In this document: in pieces, positions 17,993-29,513 of the stretch
How positions within the stretch are numbered: the stretch's first letter is position 1
Layout of the letters: each line of letters begins with the position of its first letter
Source: Alteromonadales bacterium alter-6D02
GTDB taxonomy: Bacteria; Pseudomonadota; Gammaproteobacteria; Enterobacterales; Psychrobiaceae
Length of the DNA: 64,000 nt
Reading direction: 5' to 3'
NCBI GenBank assembly: GCA_002835545.1
Contig: PIZK01000005.1
Location: forward strand, 1 to 64,000
The notes under the pieces: model-generated
Seen by the model: the letters and a program-made list of their open reading frames with translations, nothing else
Databases searched by the model: none
What the model was told of the DNA's origin: nothing
Translations under genes and position numbers: made by a program

Positions 17993-19336
17993 TTACATGT
18001 ATTGTTTAAATAGTTTATCAAGGTTCGTGCGGCGTAAGCGATTTAACCACTTTCGTACAATTAATGGATAATCGTTTGCTGTCTGGATTTGGTTCCAGTG
18101 CTTCACTTCTGTCGTATGCTTAATGATTTGCTGATGTTCTTGAGCAAAAGTGTCAATCAACTGGCCCTGTTTGTCATCAATCATTAGGCCATTTTCTATA
18201 TCCAAGCGCCAAGCTCGTGGGTTAAGGTTATTGCCTGTTAATAAATGATAACGATCATCAACTTTCATTCCTTTTAAGTGGAATGAATTATTGTCATGTT
18301 GCCATAAGCGAATAGTTAATAAGCCATTATTGATCGACTTCTGATGGCGCTTAACAAATTGCAATAACGTTGTTTCGTATAAGTAGGGTACTAAGCCAAT
18401 CTTATTAAAAGGCTGATCTTCTGGAATAAAGAAATCACTGGCTCTCTTATCACCGACTATAATTTCAATTTTTATTTTTCGACGCAATAACCTTGCAATA
18501 TCGCGTTTCAGTACGCCGGGTAAGTTGAAATATGGAGTATACAAAACAAGGTTGTCTTGAGCTTGCAGCATTTGCTGGTGGATAACCTTGTTCAGTTGGT
18601 TATTACGTTTGCCCAAGCCAATTAATGGTGTCACGGTTAAGTCAGCGTTACTGTGCTGCGGTAGCTGGTATTTTACTCGGCTAAGCTGTTTGTGTTGATT
18701 GGCGACTTTTTTCTTGAATTTATTATCAAGTACTAATGGGTAACGATTAAATAGGTAAACACCTTCGCTTGGGATTAATGCGTCATTCAGGTAATCAACA
18801 AAGCTATCGGATAAGGCAATGGAGTTGATGGTGCAATAGCGGTCGTAGCGGTAACGCTCTTTATAGTGGAGGTAAATATTATTAATACTTGCTCCGGTAT
18901 ATAACAAAGTGTCATCGATAACTAGCCCCTTAAGGTGTAATACCCCAAAGAGCTCACGTTGTTTTACTGCAACGCCATAAAACTTGATTAAATCAGGGTG
19001 CGCAATATCGATATCACGATAAAAAGCGGCATTCCCTTCTGAATTTTTTTGTCCTATTAAGCCTCGTCGTGCTCGATGAAAATCGACAAACACCTTGATC
19101 TCTAACTCTGGACAGCGCTGTTTTGCGGCAATGAGGTGTTCAACAACTAAACGTCCTGCTTCATCATTCTCAAGGTAAAGGGCCGTAATATATATACGAG
19201 TTGTTGCACTATTAATGAGGGACAGTAGTTGTGTTAAATAATCCTTTGCCGTTAACAGCACTGAAATATCAGCGGCAGAAACCGATGAGCTCGGAAGTGT
19301 TTCTAGGAGTTGCTTTCGACGATAAAGGTTAACCAT
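17993..19336 (-). CDS. pssA: CDP-diacylglycerol--serine O-phosphatidyltransferase
   Basis: A 447-aa phospholipase-D-superfamily enzyme making phosphatidylserine from CDP-diacylglycerol and serine, the committed step to phosphatidylethanolamine. It has the two HKD motifs of the E. coli-type enzyme: HLKGLVIDD with TGASINN, and HLKGMKVDD with TGNNLNPRA. Length matches E. coli PssA (451 aa). There are no obvious membrane segments, as expected for this peripheral-membrane class. It is a single gene, convergent with the crotonase gene. Confidence 0.95.
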   Translation of the reverse strand: MVNLYRRKQLLETLPSSSVSAADISVLLTAKDYLTQLLSLINSATTRIYITALYLENDEAGRLVVEHLIAAKQRCPELEIKVFVDFHRARRGLIGQKNSEGNAAFYRDIDIAHPDLIKFYGVAVKQRELFGVLHLKGLVIDDTLLYTGASINNIYLHYKERYRYDRYCTINSIALSDSFVDYLNDALIPSEGVYLFNRYPLVLDNKFKKKVANQHKQLSRVKYQLPQHSNADLTVTPLIGLGKRNNQLNKVIHQQMLQAQDNLVLYTPYFNLPGVLKRDIARLLRRKIKIEIIVGDKRASDFFIPEDQPFNKIGLVPYLYETTLLQFVKRHQKSINNGLLTIRLWQHDNNSFHLKGMKVDDRYHLLTGNNLNPRAWRLDIENGLMIDDKQGQLIDTFAQEHQQIIKHTTEVKHWNQIQTANDYPLIVRKWLNRLRRTNLDKLFKQYM

Positions 19337-19488
19337 GACTCAGTTATAATAATGATTTGTAGGCTCACTTTATCTCGGAATGAGTGACATATAAAGCCTT
19401 TGGCATATTTTTTTATTACTTTAGATTTAACTTGGTCAAAAAACTCGCTATTGAAGCTTTACTCATGTTTTTTATTAAGAATGAAGGG

Positions 19489-19508
19489 CTAGGTTTTATT
19501 AAACCTAG
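19489..19508. other. Small hairpin upstream of the 19554 micro-ORF
   Basis: A perfect 8-bp stem CTAGGTTT / AAACCTAG has a 4-base loop (TATT). It may be an attenuator or terminator; no T-run follows directly. Confidence 0.4.
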
Positions 19509-19553
19509 TAAATAAGTTTAGCATATGCACTCAGTATCAAATGAGAGGTTATA

Positions 19554-19703
19554 TTGGTTGTATCAAGAAAACCTGATGACCGACGTCTGCGTTATCTCCT
19601 TAAACCATTAAGTTTGTTGCTGACATTAGCCAGCTATGCGCTCTCTTTTAATTTAAGTAACTCTATCGAGAAGCGCAATAATCAATCACTACTTATTAAC
19701 TAG
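19554..19703 (+). CDS. Possible 49-aa membrane micro-protein (TTG start)
   Basis: A TTG start preceded by GAGAGG at ideal spacing opens a 49-codon frame. The product has a basic N-terminus (SRKPDDRRLRYLLKP), one predicted hydrophobic helix (LSLLLTLASYALSF) and a polar end. Its stop overlaps the 3' end of the convergent mutarotase gene by 4 bp. I do not recognise it. Protein-like composition and the ribosome-binding site support it; nothing else does. Confidence 0.4.
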   Translation: MVVSRKPDDRRLRYLLKPLSLLLTLASYALSFNLSNSIEKRNNQSLLIN

Positions 19704-20599
19704 CTTAGGTGCTGAGTAATATAAAGGCGCGCGCTCTTTTGCTCACCGGGGGCAATAAACCACTGCTGATCTTTTATCGCTCCGCGCTCAACACAAACAA
19801 ATTGGTGATAAAACTCTTCCCCTATATCAGCCATATTACTTGCTAACTCTTGACCAGGGTTCCAAGTGATCACACTAGGGCAATTGTCGCCAGCAATGAT
19901 TAACTGATGCTGTGAGTTTATTGTTTGCTCTCCTTGAGTTTGTGTAAAGTATCGGTCCACCTCTGTGCAAAAAGTCAGTTCACCTAAGAGCGTGGCTTCT
20001 AGTTGGTTAACTGTATCGACATAATCTTGATTATCCAACCCTGTAACATATGTCTTGTTGATGTCATCGACATTAAAATAACTGTGTAGTGCCCACTCAC
20101 AAGGGATTGTTTGTTCGCTTTGGTTTTCGACGCTAAATTCAACCGTCAATTCTCTGCCTAGAGTGAAATGAACTCGCATTGTGAACTCATAAGGAAACAC
20201 TTTGCGCGTCATTGTATTAGGCGTTAGTGACAGAGTGACTTGCTGGTTCTGGTTATCGAGAGTTGATACATCATCTAATTGCCACAGGCTAGTTCGGGCA
20301 AAACCGTGGCTAGGGTATGGCTTACACGAGTGAGCGCCAAACCATGGTGCGCAAATTGGAATTCCACCACGAATTGCTTTACCTTGCTCAAACGTTGCCA
20401 GTGGACTAAGCCATAACACTGCTGGCTTCCCCTTAGGTGTAAACTCTAAAATTTGACCACCATAAAGGGATATAACCGCTTGGCATTGCTCATTATCAAT
20501 GATAAGCAATGGTAACGCTTGCGTCGAATGGTAATGTTTTTGGGTATCACTAAATGTAATACCTGTTGGAAGTGCAGATTCTTTTCGTTCCATTGGCAT
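19700..20599 (-). CDS. D-hexose-6-phosphate mutarotase (YeaD-like)
   Basis: A 299-aa aldose-1-epimerase-superfamily protein interconverting anomers of hexose 6-phosphates. Typical elements are GGQILEFTPKGKPAVLWLS near the N-terminus, the IRGGIPICAPWFGAH segment, the catalytic-His region ALHSYFNV and a C-terminal Glu in VCVERGAI. It is cytoplasmic, without a signal peptide. It is divergent from mutT with about 130 bp between them. Confidence 0.92.
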   Translation of the reverse strand: MPMERKESALPTGITFSDTQKHYHSTQALPLLIIDNEQCQAVISLYGGQILEFTPKGKPAVLWLSPLATFEQGKAIRGGIPICAPWFGAHSCKPYPSHGFARTSLWQLDDVSTLDNQNQQVTLSLTPNTMTRKVFPYEFTMRVHFTLGRELTVEFSVENQSEQTIPCEWALHSYFNVDDINKTYVTGLDNQDYVDTVNQLEATLLGELTFCTEVDRYFTQTQGEQTINSQHQLIIAGDNCPSVITWNPGQELASNMADIGEEFYHQFVCVERGAIKDQQWFIAPGEQKSARLYITQHLS

Positions 20600-20726
20600 C
20601 GCTTGTCACTACAAATTATGTTTTTCGAAGTATAATAAGCAATGAATATAGCAATAACCCACCGGAATACCAAGCGAGAGAATTGATTTGCTTATATTGC
20701 TGGGAAGAAAACGGATAATATAAATT

Positions 20727-21116
20727 ATGAAAAAGATTGCAGTTGCTGTTGGTGTTGTAACTAACCGCCAAGGTCAAATACTTTTGGCGCTTCGTCATGA
20801 GCACCTTCACCAAGGTGGAAAATGGGAGTTTCCAGGTGGGAAAATTGAACAAGGAGAGCAAACATTTGACGCATTGAGCCGTGAATTGAATGAGGAAGTC
20901 AATATCAATGTTGAACAAGCGAGTCCGTTAATTAAGCTCGAATATGACTATGGAGATAAACTTGTTGTACTTGACGTGTGGCAAGTCAGTGAGTTTAGTG
21001 GTGTTGCCCAAGGCATGGAGCAACAGCAGATAAAATGGGTCGATAAAGTCGACTTAGCGAATTATCAATTCCCTGATGCTAATCAACCGATTGTTGATCT
21101 ATTAATCAAAGAGTAA
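20727..21116 (+). CDS. mutT: 8-oxo-dGTP diphosphatase MutT
   Basis: A 129-aa Nudix hydrolase that removes oxidised dGTP from the nucleotide pool. The Nudix box lies at residues 38-60: GKIEQGE, seven residues, then RELNEEV, with all catalytic Glu present. The usual Gly after the box is Asn here. Length and neighbours (yacG, zapD, coaE) fit the standard gammaproteobacterial mutT locus. Confidence 0.95.
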   Translation: MKKIAVAVGVVTNRQGQILLALRHEHLHQGGKWEFPGGKIEQGEQTFDALSRELNEEVNINVEQASPLIKLEYDYGDKLVVLDVWQVSEFSGVAQGMEQQQIKWVDKVDLANYQFPDANQPIVDLLIKE

Positions 21117-21139
21117 CCTTACTATTAATACCAGTCTGG

Positions 21140-21355
21140 TTATTCATCTGGTTGAAAAAATTCGTCATTTAATGGCAAGTCAAATTCATCTATCGCTAGT
21201 TCATTATTTAATGACGGGCCTGCAATGGTATTATTTTCACTTGCCCATTCCCCCAAGTCGATGAGTTTACAGCGCTCACTGCAAAATGGTCTAAAAGTAC
21301 TTTCTTTTATCCATAGTACAGTTTTGTCACAAGTTGGGCAGTTTACTTCAGTCAT
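21140..21355 (-). CDS. yacG: DNA gyrase inhibitor YacG
   Basis: A 71-aa zinc protein with the four Cys ligands C6, C9, C25 and C29 (CPTC, then FCSERC) and the conserved [12 protein letters not shown] helix. In E. coli YacG binds GyrB and inhibits gyrase. It is the last gene of a zapD-yacG unit and is convergent with mutT. Confidence 0.95.
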   Translation of the reverse strand: MTEVNCPTCDKTVLWIKESTFRPFCSERCKLIDLGEWASENNTIAGPSLNNELAIDEFDLPLNDEFFQPDE

Positions 21356-21369
21356 GGAGCTCTCTTTGA

Positions 21370-22104
21370 TTAGCAGCAGGCAAGGGCGAAGTTTATATCA
21401 TGAAGTGGTTGCTCATTCCAAGAGATAAAGCGAATAGAATAACGATTACGATAACCACTAATGCAAGGGTAGCAACCTTGATGAACGGCTACTTTTATTC
21501 TCACCAGTTGGCTTTCGGTGCAGCCATCCTGGAAAAAACCATCGGTTGCCACCTGTTCGTAATACGTTGAGGACTCCCTAAGTAACTGAAGTAGTAGAGT
21601 GACTGCTTCAATGGTTTGTTCAAAAGGTGCTAACCATTTATTGATATCACTCAAACGTTGATGTTGGGGTAAATGCTGCCAATAATGAAGTAGTGGTGTG
21701 TCAAACTCACAACCTCCACCAGGTAGGGATTGTTTATTCTTTATTTGCACTAGCAAAGGGTCTTGGCTGATTAATGCATGTACTTTATTAGGCTGAGCTT
21801 GGCTAAAGTTAAAACTATCAATTTTTTTAATTAACTTATTTAATTGCTCTTTGTCGATACTTTCAACATCAAACCACTGGTTTAAAGAAACCTTTCTCGT
21901 GTCCAAGTCACGTAATAGCTCTTTTTTGAACTCGCCACGATCCACTTGCTCTGCTAACGTAAATAACGCAGAAAAGAATGGTTTAAATAACTCTGGCTGT
22001 TGTAAGCTTTGGTATGCGTGTAATTGCTTACTTAGCTGTTCGATACGTAAATAACATCGAATTTTTTCTGTTAATGGATACTCATAGATAATAGTGTCAG
22101 ACAT
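21370..22104 (-). CDS. zapD: Cell-division protein ZapD
   Basis: A 244-aa protein when started at [11 protein letters not shown]; a longer in-frame extension to 22140 adds only a non-conserved Ile-rich stretch. ZapD cross-links FtsZ filaments. The N-terminal [16 protein letters not shown] and the C-terminal [19 protein letters not shown] are characteristic. It is upstream of yacG with 14 bp between, probably co-transcribed. Confidence 0.95.
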   Translation of the reverse strand: MSDTIIYEYPLTEKIRCYLRIEQLSKQLHAYQSLQQPELFKPFFSALFTLAEQVDRGEFKKELLRDLDTRKVSLNQWFDVESIDKEQLNKLIKKIDSFNFSQAQPNKVHALISQDPLLVQIKNKQSLPGGGCEFDTPLLHYWQHLPQHQRLSDINKWLAPFEQTIEAVTLLLQLLRESSTYYEQVATDGFFQDGCTESQLVRIKVAVHQGCYPCISGYRNRYSIRFISWNEQPLHDINFALACC

Positions 22105-22246
22105 AATAATTATTATTGTGTATGTAATATAACTCACCATTCTATTAACATTTGTTGTTATTATTTTACATTGTTAATGTTAATACCTACTCAATGCTTT
22201 ATAGCTTGTTGAATAGTGAACCAGTTTTTATTATTGTGCTTTAAAT

Positions 22247-22268
22247 AAAGGTTTTTGATCAACCTTTT
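22247..22268 (-). terminator. Hairpin at the end of the coaE unit
   Basis: A 7-bp stem (AAAGGTT / AACCTTT) overlaps the first base of the coaE stop and is followed, in the coaE direction, by ATTTAAAG. It is a weak terminator. Confidence 0.45.
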
Positions 22269-22896
22269 AGTTTCCGGTTCCTTCCAGAGCACGTTCAAGA
22301 TAGCTATGATGCAATTTTTTTACATCATTAGTCAACTTATTGATCATTCCTGTGTTTTCTATAATATCATCTGCATGACTTAAGCGTAAATTACGCTCCA
22401 ACTGCGATGACATTATTGCTTGTGCTTGGGCTTCATCGCAACCGTCTCGCTCCATAGTTCGTTTGAGTTGTTGTTGTTCCGAAGCGTCAATGATTAACAC
22501 GCGATTTACCATTGTCTGAATGTTGTTTTCAATTAACAAAGGTGCAACAAGTAAGCAGTATGTTGATTGAGTTTGTTGCAGTTGCCTTGTAATCTCTTGG
22601 CGGATTATTGGGTGGAGTAGTTCATTTAACCAAGCTTTTGCTTGGTTATCAGCAAAAACGATCCGACGAAGCTCAGAGCGTTTAAGTTCACCTTGTTCAT
22701 CAATCACGGCATCACCAAATTTTTTAGCGATGGCGTTCAGTGCATGAGTCCCTTGAGCAACAACCTCTCGAGCAACAATGTCGGCATCAACCACATCAAT
22801 GCCTAACTCCATAAATAAATTAGCAACCGTTGTTTTACCGCTAGCTATTCCGCCGGTTAGGCCGACAATATATTTTTTATCAGCTGGCATACTCAT
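22267..22896 (-). CDS. coaE: Dephospho-CoA kinase
   Basis: A 209-aa P-loop kinase catalysing the last step of coenzyme A synthesis. The P-loop GGIASGKT is at residues 15-22, and the DVVDADIVAREVV segment follows. Its ATG overlaps the pilD stop (ATGA), showing translational coupling to the pilus genes. This pilD-coaE order is standard in gammaproteobacteria. Confidence 0.97.
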   Translation of the reverse strand: MSMPADKKYIVGLTGGIASGKTTVANLFMELGIDVVDADIVAREVVAQGTHALNAIAKKFGDAVIDEQGELKRSELRRIVFADNQAKAWLNELLHPIIRQEITRQLQQTQSTYCLLVAPLLIENNIQTMVNRVLIIDASEQQQLKRTMERDGCDEAQAQAIMSSQLERNLRLSHADDIIENTGMINKLTNDVKKLHHSYLERALEGTGN

Positions 22897-23780
22897 AGCC
22901 CAATAGATTGGAGGTATAACTGGTTAATTTGTTCACCCCAAATTAATGCAATCCAACCTGCAATTGCTAAATAAGGACCAAAGGGGATAGGGATGTTTTT
23001 ATCTTGCCCACGGACCGCTAATATTGTGATGCCAATAATTGCACCAACAAGTGATGACAAAATGATCGTTAGTGGCAAATACTGCCAACCAAGCCAAGCA
23101 CCGATTAACGCAAAGAGTTTAAAATCACCATAGCCCATGCCATCCTTGCCGGTGAGTATTTTAAATAACCAAAATACAGTCCATAAACTCATGTAACCAG
23201 CAACAGCACCAATGACAGCACTATTTAAATCAACGAATGTGCCGTTAAGGTTGATGATTAAACCAAACCATAGCATAGGTAAGACGATGGAGTCGGGCAA
23301 CAGCATGGTGTCAAAATCGATAAAGGTTAAAGCGACTAGGCTCCATGTAAAGCATAGCGCTGCAACACATTGCCAAGTCGGACCAAATGTACAAGCTACA
23401 ACCAAAGATAAAATCCCCGTTATTAACTCGACCATTGGGTAGCGTGTTGAAATGGGGGTTTGACATTGGCTACATTTCCCTTTCAGCCATAAATAACTAA
23501 CAACAGGGATGTTTTCTCGTGCCGTAATTTGATGTCCACACTTAGGGCAGCCTGAACGAGGGACGATTAAGTTATATGCCGTCGCGTGCTTAGCAGTTGA
23601 ATCTTTTTCATCTGGTAGCTCAAAATACTCTTTAGCTTCAGCTTTAAATTCACGCTCCATCATAATGGGCAGGCGATGGATCACCACATTGAGAAAACTG
23701 CCAACTAATAAACCGAGTATTGTAATTACCCCGTAAAAATACCAAGGGTAATTAACCATCACATTTACAAAATCATTCAT
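22893..23780 (-). CDS. pilD: Prepilin leader peptidase/N-methyltransferase PilD
   Basis: A 295-aa polytopic inner-membrane protein that cleaves and N-methylates type IV prepilins (and type II secretion pseudopilins if present). A cytoplasmic zinc-type tetracysteine loop (CPKCGH and CSQCQT, about residues 78-103) is followed by the two catalytic Asp regions, FDTMLLPD and GYGDFKLFA, within the membrane segments. It follows pilC by 45 bp. Confidence 0.96.
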   Translation of the reverse strand: MNDFVNVMVNYPWYFYGVITILGLLVGSFLNVVIHRLPIMMEREFKAEAKEYFELPDEKDSTAKHATAYNLIVPRSGCPKCGHQITARENIPVVSYLWLKGKCSQCQTPISTRYPMVELITGILSLVVACTFGPTWQCVAALCFTWSLVALTFIDFDTMLLPDSIVLPMLWFGLIINLNGTFVDLNSAVIGAVAGYMSLWTVFWLFKILTGKDGMGYGDFKLFALIGAWLGWQYLPLTIILSSLVGAIIGITILAVRGQDKNIPIPFGPYLAIAGWIALIWGEQINQLYLQSIGL

Positions 23781-23825
23781 TTATTCGTGTTCTTTTAGCT
23801 TTTTTTTAATAGGAAAAATAGGGGG

Positions 23826-25061
23826 TTAAACAACATTACCCATTTCAAATATCGGTAGATACATGCCGATGATTAAGCCACCAACAATGGTACCAATTAC
23901 GACCATTAACATTGGCTCGATTAAGGTGGTTAGCCCATCAACCGCATCGTCAACTTCCATTTCATAGATAGCAGCAACTTTATTGAGCATGTCATCAATA
24001 GAGCCAGCCTCTTCACCAATCATTATCATTTGAATAAGCATATCGGGGAATACGCCAGTGGTGCGCATAGCTATATTGAGCATTAAGCCAGACTCTACTT
24101 CTCGTCGGGCACTGAGGATCGCATCGCGATATAATGCATTGCCTGAAGCTCCTGCGGCCGATTCTAAGCCTTCAAGTAACGGGACACCTGCGTTAAAGGT
24201 CGTTGCTAGTGTACGACTGAACCGTGCGATTGAAGACTTATGTAAAATTGATCCGATGATAGGAAGTTTCAATAGAACATGGTCAGTTTTATCTCGAACT
24301 TTTTGTGAGTTAAAGTGGGCACGCTTAAAGGCAAAAATTGAAAAGCCTAAAACGCCAAATATGATGTACCAATAGTCTTGCACCGCGCGGGAAATTTTTA
24401 GTATTAATTGAGTAAACGCTGGCAGTTCTGCTCCGAAACTAGCAAATATTTCTTCAAACTGTGGCACTACAAAGATTAATAGCAACATAGTGACACCGAA
24501 CGCTACCGCAATAACAGCGGCCGGATAAAATAATGCTTTTTTAATTTTTGACTTTAGCGCTTCAGTTTTTTCTTTATAAGTCGCAATGCGATCGTAAACC
24601 GTATCTAGTGAGCCTGAGTGCTCACCTGCCGCCACAAGGTCACAATATAAGTCGTCGAAGTATTTTCGGTGTGGGCGTAGAGAGTCAGCAACAGGCACGC
24701 CGGCTTGAATATCATTATTAATAGCCGTGAGTAGCTCTCTCATTTTTGGCTTTTCATGACCATCTGCAACAATCTTCATGCTTTGAACTAGCGGTACACC
24801 AGCAGATAACATTGTTGCTATCTGGCGTGTTATCATCGCCATATCCATCGGAGTAATTTTGTTAGATGAACCGAAACTAAATAATGGCTCGGGTTTCTTT
24901 TTTAGTTTAGTAACATTGACACCTTGCTTACGTAAAGCATCTTTGACGTCTTTCTCACTAGCCCCTTTATAGTCCCCGGAGGTTCTTTCACCTTTGCGGT
25001 TTATCCCATGCCAAATGTAGGTGTTAATTTTGGCTGTGGATTTGTCTTTTATGCTAGCCAT
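23826..25061 (-). CDS. pilC: Type IV pilus inner-membrane platform protein PilC
   Basis: A 411-aa T2SSF-family protein. Two homologous cytoplasmic four-helix modules, each beginning with a FxRQIATMLSAGVPL-like or FSRTLATTFNAGVPL motif, are separated by membrane helices, with a final helix in the last 40 residues. It organises the pilus assembly ATPase. pilB lies 122 bp upstream. Confidence 0.96.
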   Translation of the reverse strand: MASIKDKSTAKINTYIWHGINRKGERTSGDYKGASEKDVKDALRKQGVNVTKLKKKPEPLFSFGSSNKITPMDMAMITRQIATMLSAGVPLVQSMKIVADGHEKPKMRELLTAINNDIQAGVPVADSLRPHRKYFDDLYCDLVAAGEHSGSLDTVYDRIATYKEKTEALKSKIKKALFYPAAVIAVAFGVTMLLLIFVVPQFEEIFASFGAELPAFTQLILKISRAVQDYWYIIFGVLGFSIFAFKRAHFNSQKVRDKTDHVLLKLPIIGSILHKSSIARFSRTLATTFNAGVPLLEGLESAAGASGNALYRDAILSARREVESGLMLNIAMRTTGVFPDMLIQMIMIGEEAGSIDDMLNKVAAIYEMEVDDAVDGLTTLIEPMLMVVIGTIVGGLIIGMYLPIFEMGNVV

Positions 25062-25183
25062 ATAAATCCCTATGAATGCATCCAGTGGTATTAACTTAAG
25101 CTAAATGCTTATTATATTGCAAATCACTAATGATATTTAATTTACTTGTAAGCATTTACAAAACTTCGCACATAATGTCTTAA

Positions 25184-26893
25184 TTAGAAACTCGTGACTC
25201 GATTAACTTCTGCAAGACTTGTGACCCCTTGTAAGGCTTTTAGTAAAGCTGAGCGACGTAGGCTATTAACTCCTTCATCTGTTGCAATTTCAGCAATTTG
25301 TAACGAGTTACCACCTTCCATAATGGTTTTACCAATTTGTTCACTCATCGGCATAACCTCGTAGATACCGACACGGCCTTTATAGCCTCCAGAACATTTA
25401 TCACAGCCAACGGCATGATAAAAGTGAGGCTGGGCAGCAATTTCTTCTGCTTTAAAACCGAGTTTGACTAGTTCTGCTTCAGGCAACTGCTCTGACTGTT
25501 TACAATGCTCACAAAGGCGCCTTGCTAATCGTTGGGCGATAATGAGGCTAACAGAGCTTGCGATATTATAACCCGGCACCCCCATGTTGACTAAACGAGT
25601 AATAGTTTCAGCAGCCGAATTTGTATGTAGTGTTGATAACACTAAGTGACCAGTTTGTGCTGCTTTAATAGCTATTTCAGCGGTTTCTAAGTCCCGGATC
25701 TCACCCACCATCACAACATCAGGATCTTGACGTAGGAAAGCACGCAGCGCAGAAGCAAAGTCAAGTCCTGCTTTACTATTGATATGAACTTGGTTAACGC
25801 CGGATAAGTTAATTTCTACGGGATCTTCAGCTGTTGAAATATTACGTTCAGGCGTATTAAGGATATTAAGTCCAGTATAAAGAGAAACGGTTTTTCCAGA
25901 ACCTGTGGGTCCTGTTACTAAAATCATCCCTTGCGGCCGTTTTAAGTTTTCTTCATATAGGGCGCGTTGCTCCGGCTCATAACCTAATACTTCAATACCC
26001 ATCATCGCAATCGATGAATCTAAAATACGAAGCACTATTTTTTCACCAAACAAGGTTGGTAATGAACTCACCCGAAAGTCGATGGATTTCTTACTCGAAA
26101 TCTTTAATTTGATACGACCATCTTGAGGTACACGCTTTTCGGCAATATCCATTTTCGACATGACTTTTAATCTTGCAGCTAACCGAGAGGCTAAATAAGC
26201 TGGTGGACTACCCATTTCGTGCAAAATGCCATCGATACGAAAGCGAACCCGATAGTTTTTTTCATAAGGTTCAAAGTGTAAATCAGAAGCGCCTTTGCGT
26301 ATCGCGTCCATTAATAGCTTATTGATATAAATAACGATGGGCTGGTCATCAGTATCTAAGTCGGAATCTTGGTTGGTAGCAGGGCTTTGGTCATCGACAT
26401 CAATCGCTGAAAGCTCATCTTCATCAAAATCATCAAGCGATAATGCGCTAGAATCAGACTCAAACAAAGTATTAATGACTTTACTGAGTTGATCTTCGGC
26501 AACTAAAATGGGTTCAGTGCGCATCCCAGCATTAAATTGGAACTCTTCAAGGGCGTTAATATTGGTTGGGTCGCCAATTGCAACATACAACCGATTGCCA
26601 CGAGTGTATAAAGGCAAAGCTTGGTGCTTTAAAATACGCTTTTCATTGAGTAAATCAGAAGGCAGCTGTGCTACATCGAAGTTATTGATATCAAGTAAAG
26701 GAATAGAAAATTCAATACTGCATAAATTGGCTACGGCCGTAGCATCAATTAATTTCTCTTCAACTAAATAGCTTAAAAAAGGTTTCTTATCCCTATCACA
26801 CTGCTCAGCGGCTTTTTTGGCAACCTCAGCAGTTAATAGCTGATGCTCGACAAATAAGTTGAGTAAACCGTGAAAGGATGAATTGCGCGCCAT
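25184..26893 (-). CDS. pilB: Type IV pilus assembly ATPase PilB
   Basis: A 569-aa hexameric extension ATPase. An N-terminal T2SSE_N/MshEN domain (about 1-160) precedes the ATPase domain, with Walker A GPTGSGKT near residue 330, a Walker-B/Asp-box [12 protein letters not shown], the His box [12 protein letters not shown], and a tetracysteine zinc site (CEHC ... CDKC, about 460-505). It is the first gene of pilB-pilC-pilD-coaE and divergent from pilA. Confidence 0.97.
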   Translation of the reverse strand: MARNSSFHGLLNLFVEHQLLTAEVAKKAAEQCDRDKKPFLSYLVEEKLIDATAVANLCSIEFSIPLLDINNFDVAQLPSDLLNEKRILKHQALPLYTRGNRLYVAIGDPTNINALEEFQFNAGMRTEPILVAEDQLSKVINTLFESDSSALSLDDFDEDELSAIDVDDQSPATNQDSDLDTDDQPIVIYINKLLMDAIRKGASDLHFEPYEKNYRVRFRIDGILHEMGSPPAYLASRLAARLKVMSKMDIAEKRVPQDGRIKLKISSKKSIDFRVSSLPTLFGEKIVLRILDSSIAMMGIEVLGYEPEQRALYEENLKRPQGMILVTGPTGSGKTVSLYTGLNILNTPERNISTAEDPVEINLSGVNQVHINSKAGLDFASALRAFLRQDPDVVMVGEIRDLETAEIAIKAAQTGHLVLSTLHTNSAAETITRLVNMGVPGYNIASSVSLIIAQRLARRLCEHCKQSEQLPEAELVKLGFKAEEIAAQPHFYHAVGCDKCSGGYKGRVGIYEVMPMSEQIGKTIMEGGNSLQIAEIATDEGVNSLRRSALLKALQGVTSLAEVNRVTSF

Positions 26894-27438
26894 TTACTTA
26901 AAACCCAAAATAAAAAATGAAATTAATTTCATCAGCTTAAACTAAAACAAAAGCGATGACTATTAAATACGACCTTTTGAAGTACCTTTAATCAATATAG
27001 CCACATAATGCTCTAAAAAACATATATCTAATATAATCCTTTTATCTGATGGGGTTTAATTAAAGATTACTTGGCAGCGTTTCAAGGTACTGTTGTTTCT
27101 AGTGAACTATATTTTATTGTACTTTCACCACAATGAAATGTGGAAAAGAGAGTATATGAGTCAGTCTTTTATAAGTTGTATTTTTGTTAATCAAGTGCTA
27201 ATTTATCTGTAGCCGCTTAGAAGCGCTGTATTGTTTTAGTAACAGGCTAAAGTGGTCAATGAGCAGCCAAGGCAAATTAGAAAAAGGTTAAATTATTGAT
27301 GGTATACAATATTTTTGATCGTTAAATTAGCATCGGGTGTTCCCGTATTATTGAAACATGGTTATACTGTTTTTATTAGTTAAAACTAAACTAATTTACA
27401 AAAACAATAACTGTGAGTTTTCTCAAAGGAAAAATATT
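26894..27438. other. pilB/pilA divergent intergenic region
   Basis: This 545-bp AT-rich spacer contains only minor palindromes, such as TGAAATTAATTTCA near the pilB start and CCACA/TGTGG around 27130. I found no convincing sigma-54 -24/-12 pair and no good -35/-10 pair, although PilR/sigma-54 control of pilA is known in relatives. No gene was recognised. Confidence 0.4.
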
Positions 27439-27864
27439 ATGAAAAAAGTACAACAAGGTTTTACCTTAATCGAATTAATGATCGTTGTGGCAATCATCGG
27501 TATTCTGGCTGCTGTAGCGTTACCGGCTTATAAAACATATTCAGACCGTGCTAAGTTTTCTGAGGCCGTCTTAGCAGCGACTCCAGCCAAAACTGCTGTT
27601 GATATGTGTCTTCAAACTCAAGTGTTAGCTAAATGTCAAGCTCTGACAGGTACAGGCTGGAATGCTTCTTCGAATATTGACACTGTAGCTGTTTCTGCTG
27701 ACGGCACTACGGCTGTCTTTATTACTGTAACGCCTGATAATTCTGGCCCTGCTGGCTTTGCTGCTACTGATACTTACATCTTAAAAGGAACTCCGAATGC
27801 TGGTGGCTCTGCTGATTGGGTGGTGGTTCAAACGAGTGGTTGTATCACATCTGGTTTATGTTAA
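27439..27864 (+). CDS. pilA: Major type IV pilin PilA
   Basis: From the ATG at 27439, preceded by AAAGGA, the 141-aa prepilin has a short leader MKKVQQG cut before [10 protein letters not shown] by PilD. Glu at mature position 5 is present. The N-terminal hydrophobic helix is followed by an Ala/Thr-rich globular domain. It has one Cys pair around [10 protein letters not shown] and a C-terminal GCITSGLC pair typical of the pilin D-region. An in-frame upstream extension to 27358 lacks a leader and is not used. Confidence 0.95.
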   Translation: MKKVQQGFTLIELMIVVAIIGILAAVALPAYKTYSDRAKFSEAVLAATPAKTAVDMCLQTQVLAKCQALTGTGWNASSNIDTVAVSADGTTAVFITVTPDNSGPAGFAATDTYILKGTPNAGGSADWVVVQTSGCITSGLC

Positions 27865-27908
27865 TCCTTAGTTCTTGCCACTTAGAATAATCACAGCGCT
27901 AAAAGAAG

Positions 27909-27933
27909 AAAGCTCCATCCGGAGCTTTTTTTA
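27909..27933 (+). terminator. Terminator of pilA
   Basis: An 8-bp stem AAAGCTCC / GGAGCTTT with an ATCC loop and a T-run lies 45 bp after the pilA stop. It may also serve nadC in the other direction. Confidence 0.88.
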
Positions 27934-27952
27934 TATCCAAAGTTTCATATTT

Positions 27953-29352
<1,400 letters not shown>

Positions 29353-29513
29353 TCAATATAAAGTTAAATTAACATAATCTTCGAATTGAGGGTAATAGAT
29401 GTAGCGTGCTAAGACTGCTGGCCTTTGCTAAAAAGGTAAACTCTTTTATCATGTAAAGATTAAATTTTTATCGCTAGCAACTAAGGGCGGTCATACAGCT
29501 GTTGGGTAAAATA

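Noticed and set aside
27061-27100. TTGGCAG...TTTCAA as a sigma-54 promoter for pilA
   Set aside because: The GG and GC elements are not at -24/-12 spacing and it lies about 360 bp before the pilA start.
27155-27211. 18-codon frame with a ribosome-binding-like AGAGAG between pilB and pilA
   Set aside because: Too short and too unremarkable in composition to separate from chance in AT-rich DNA.
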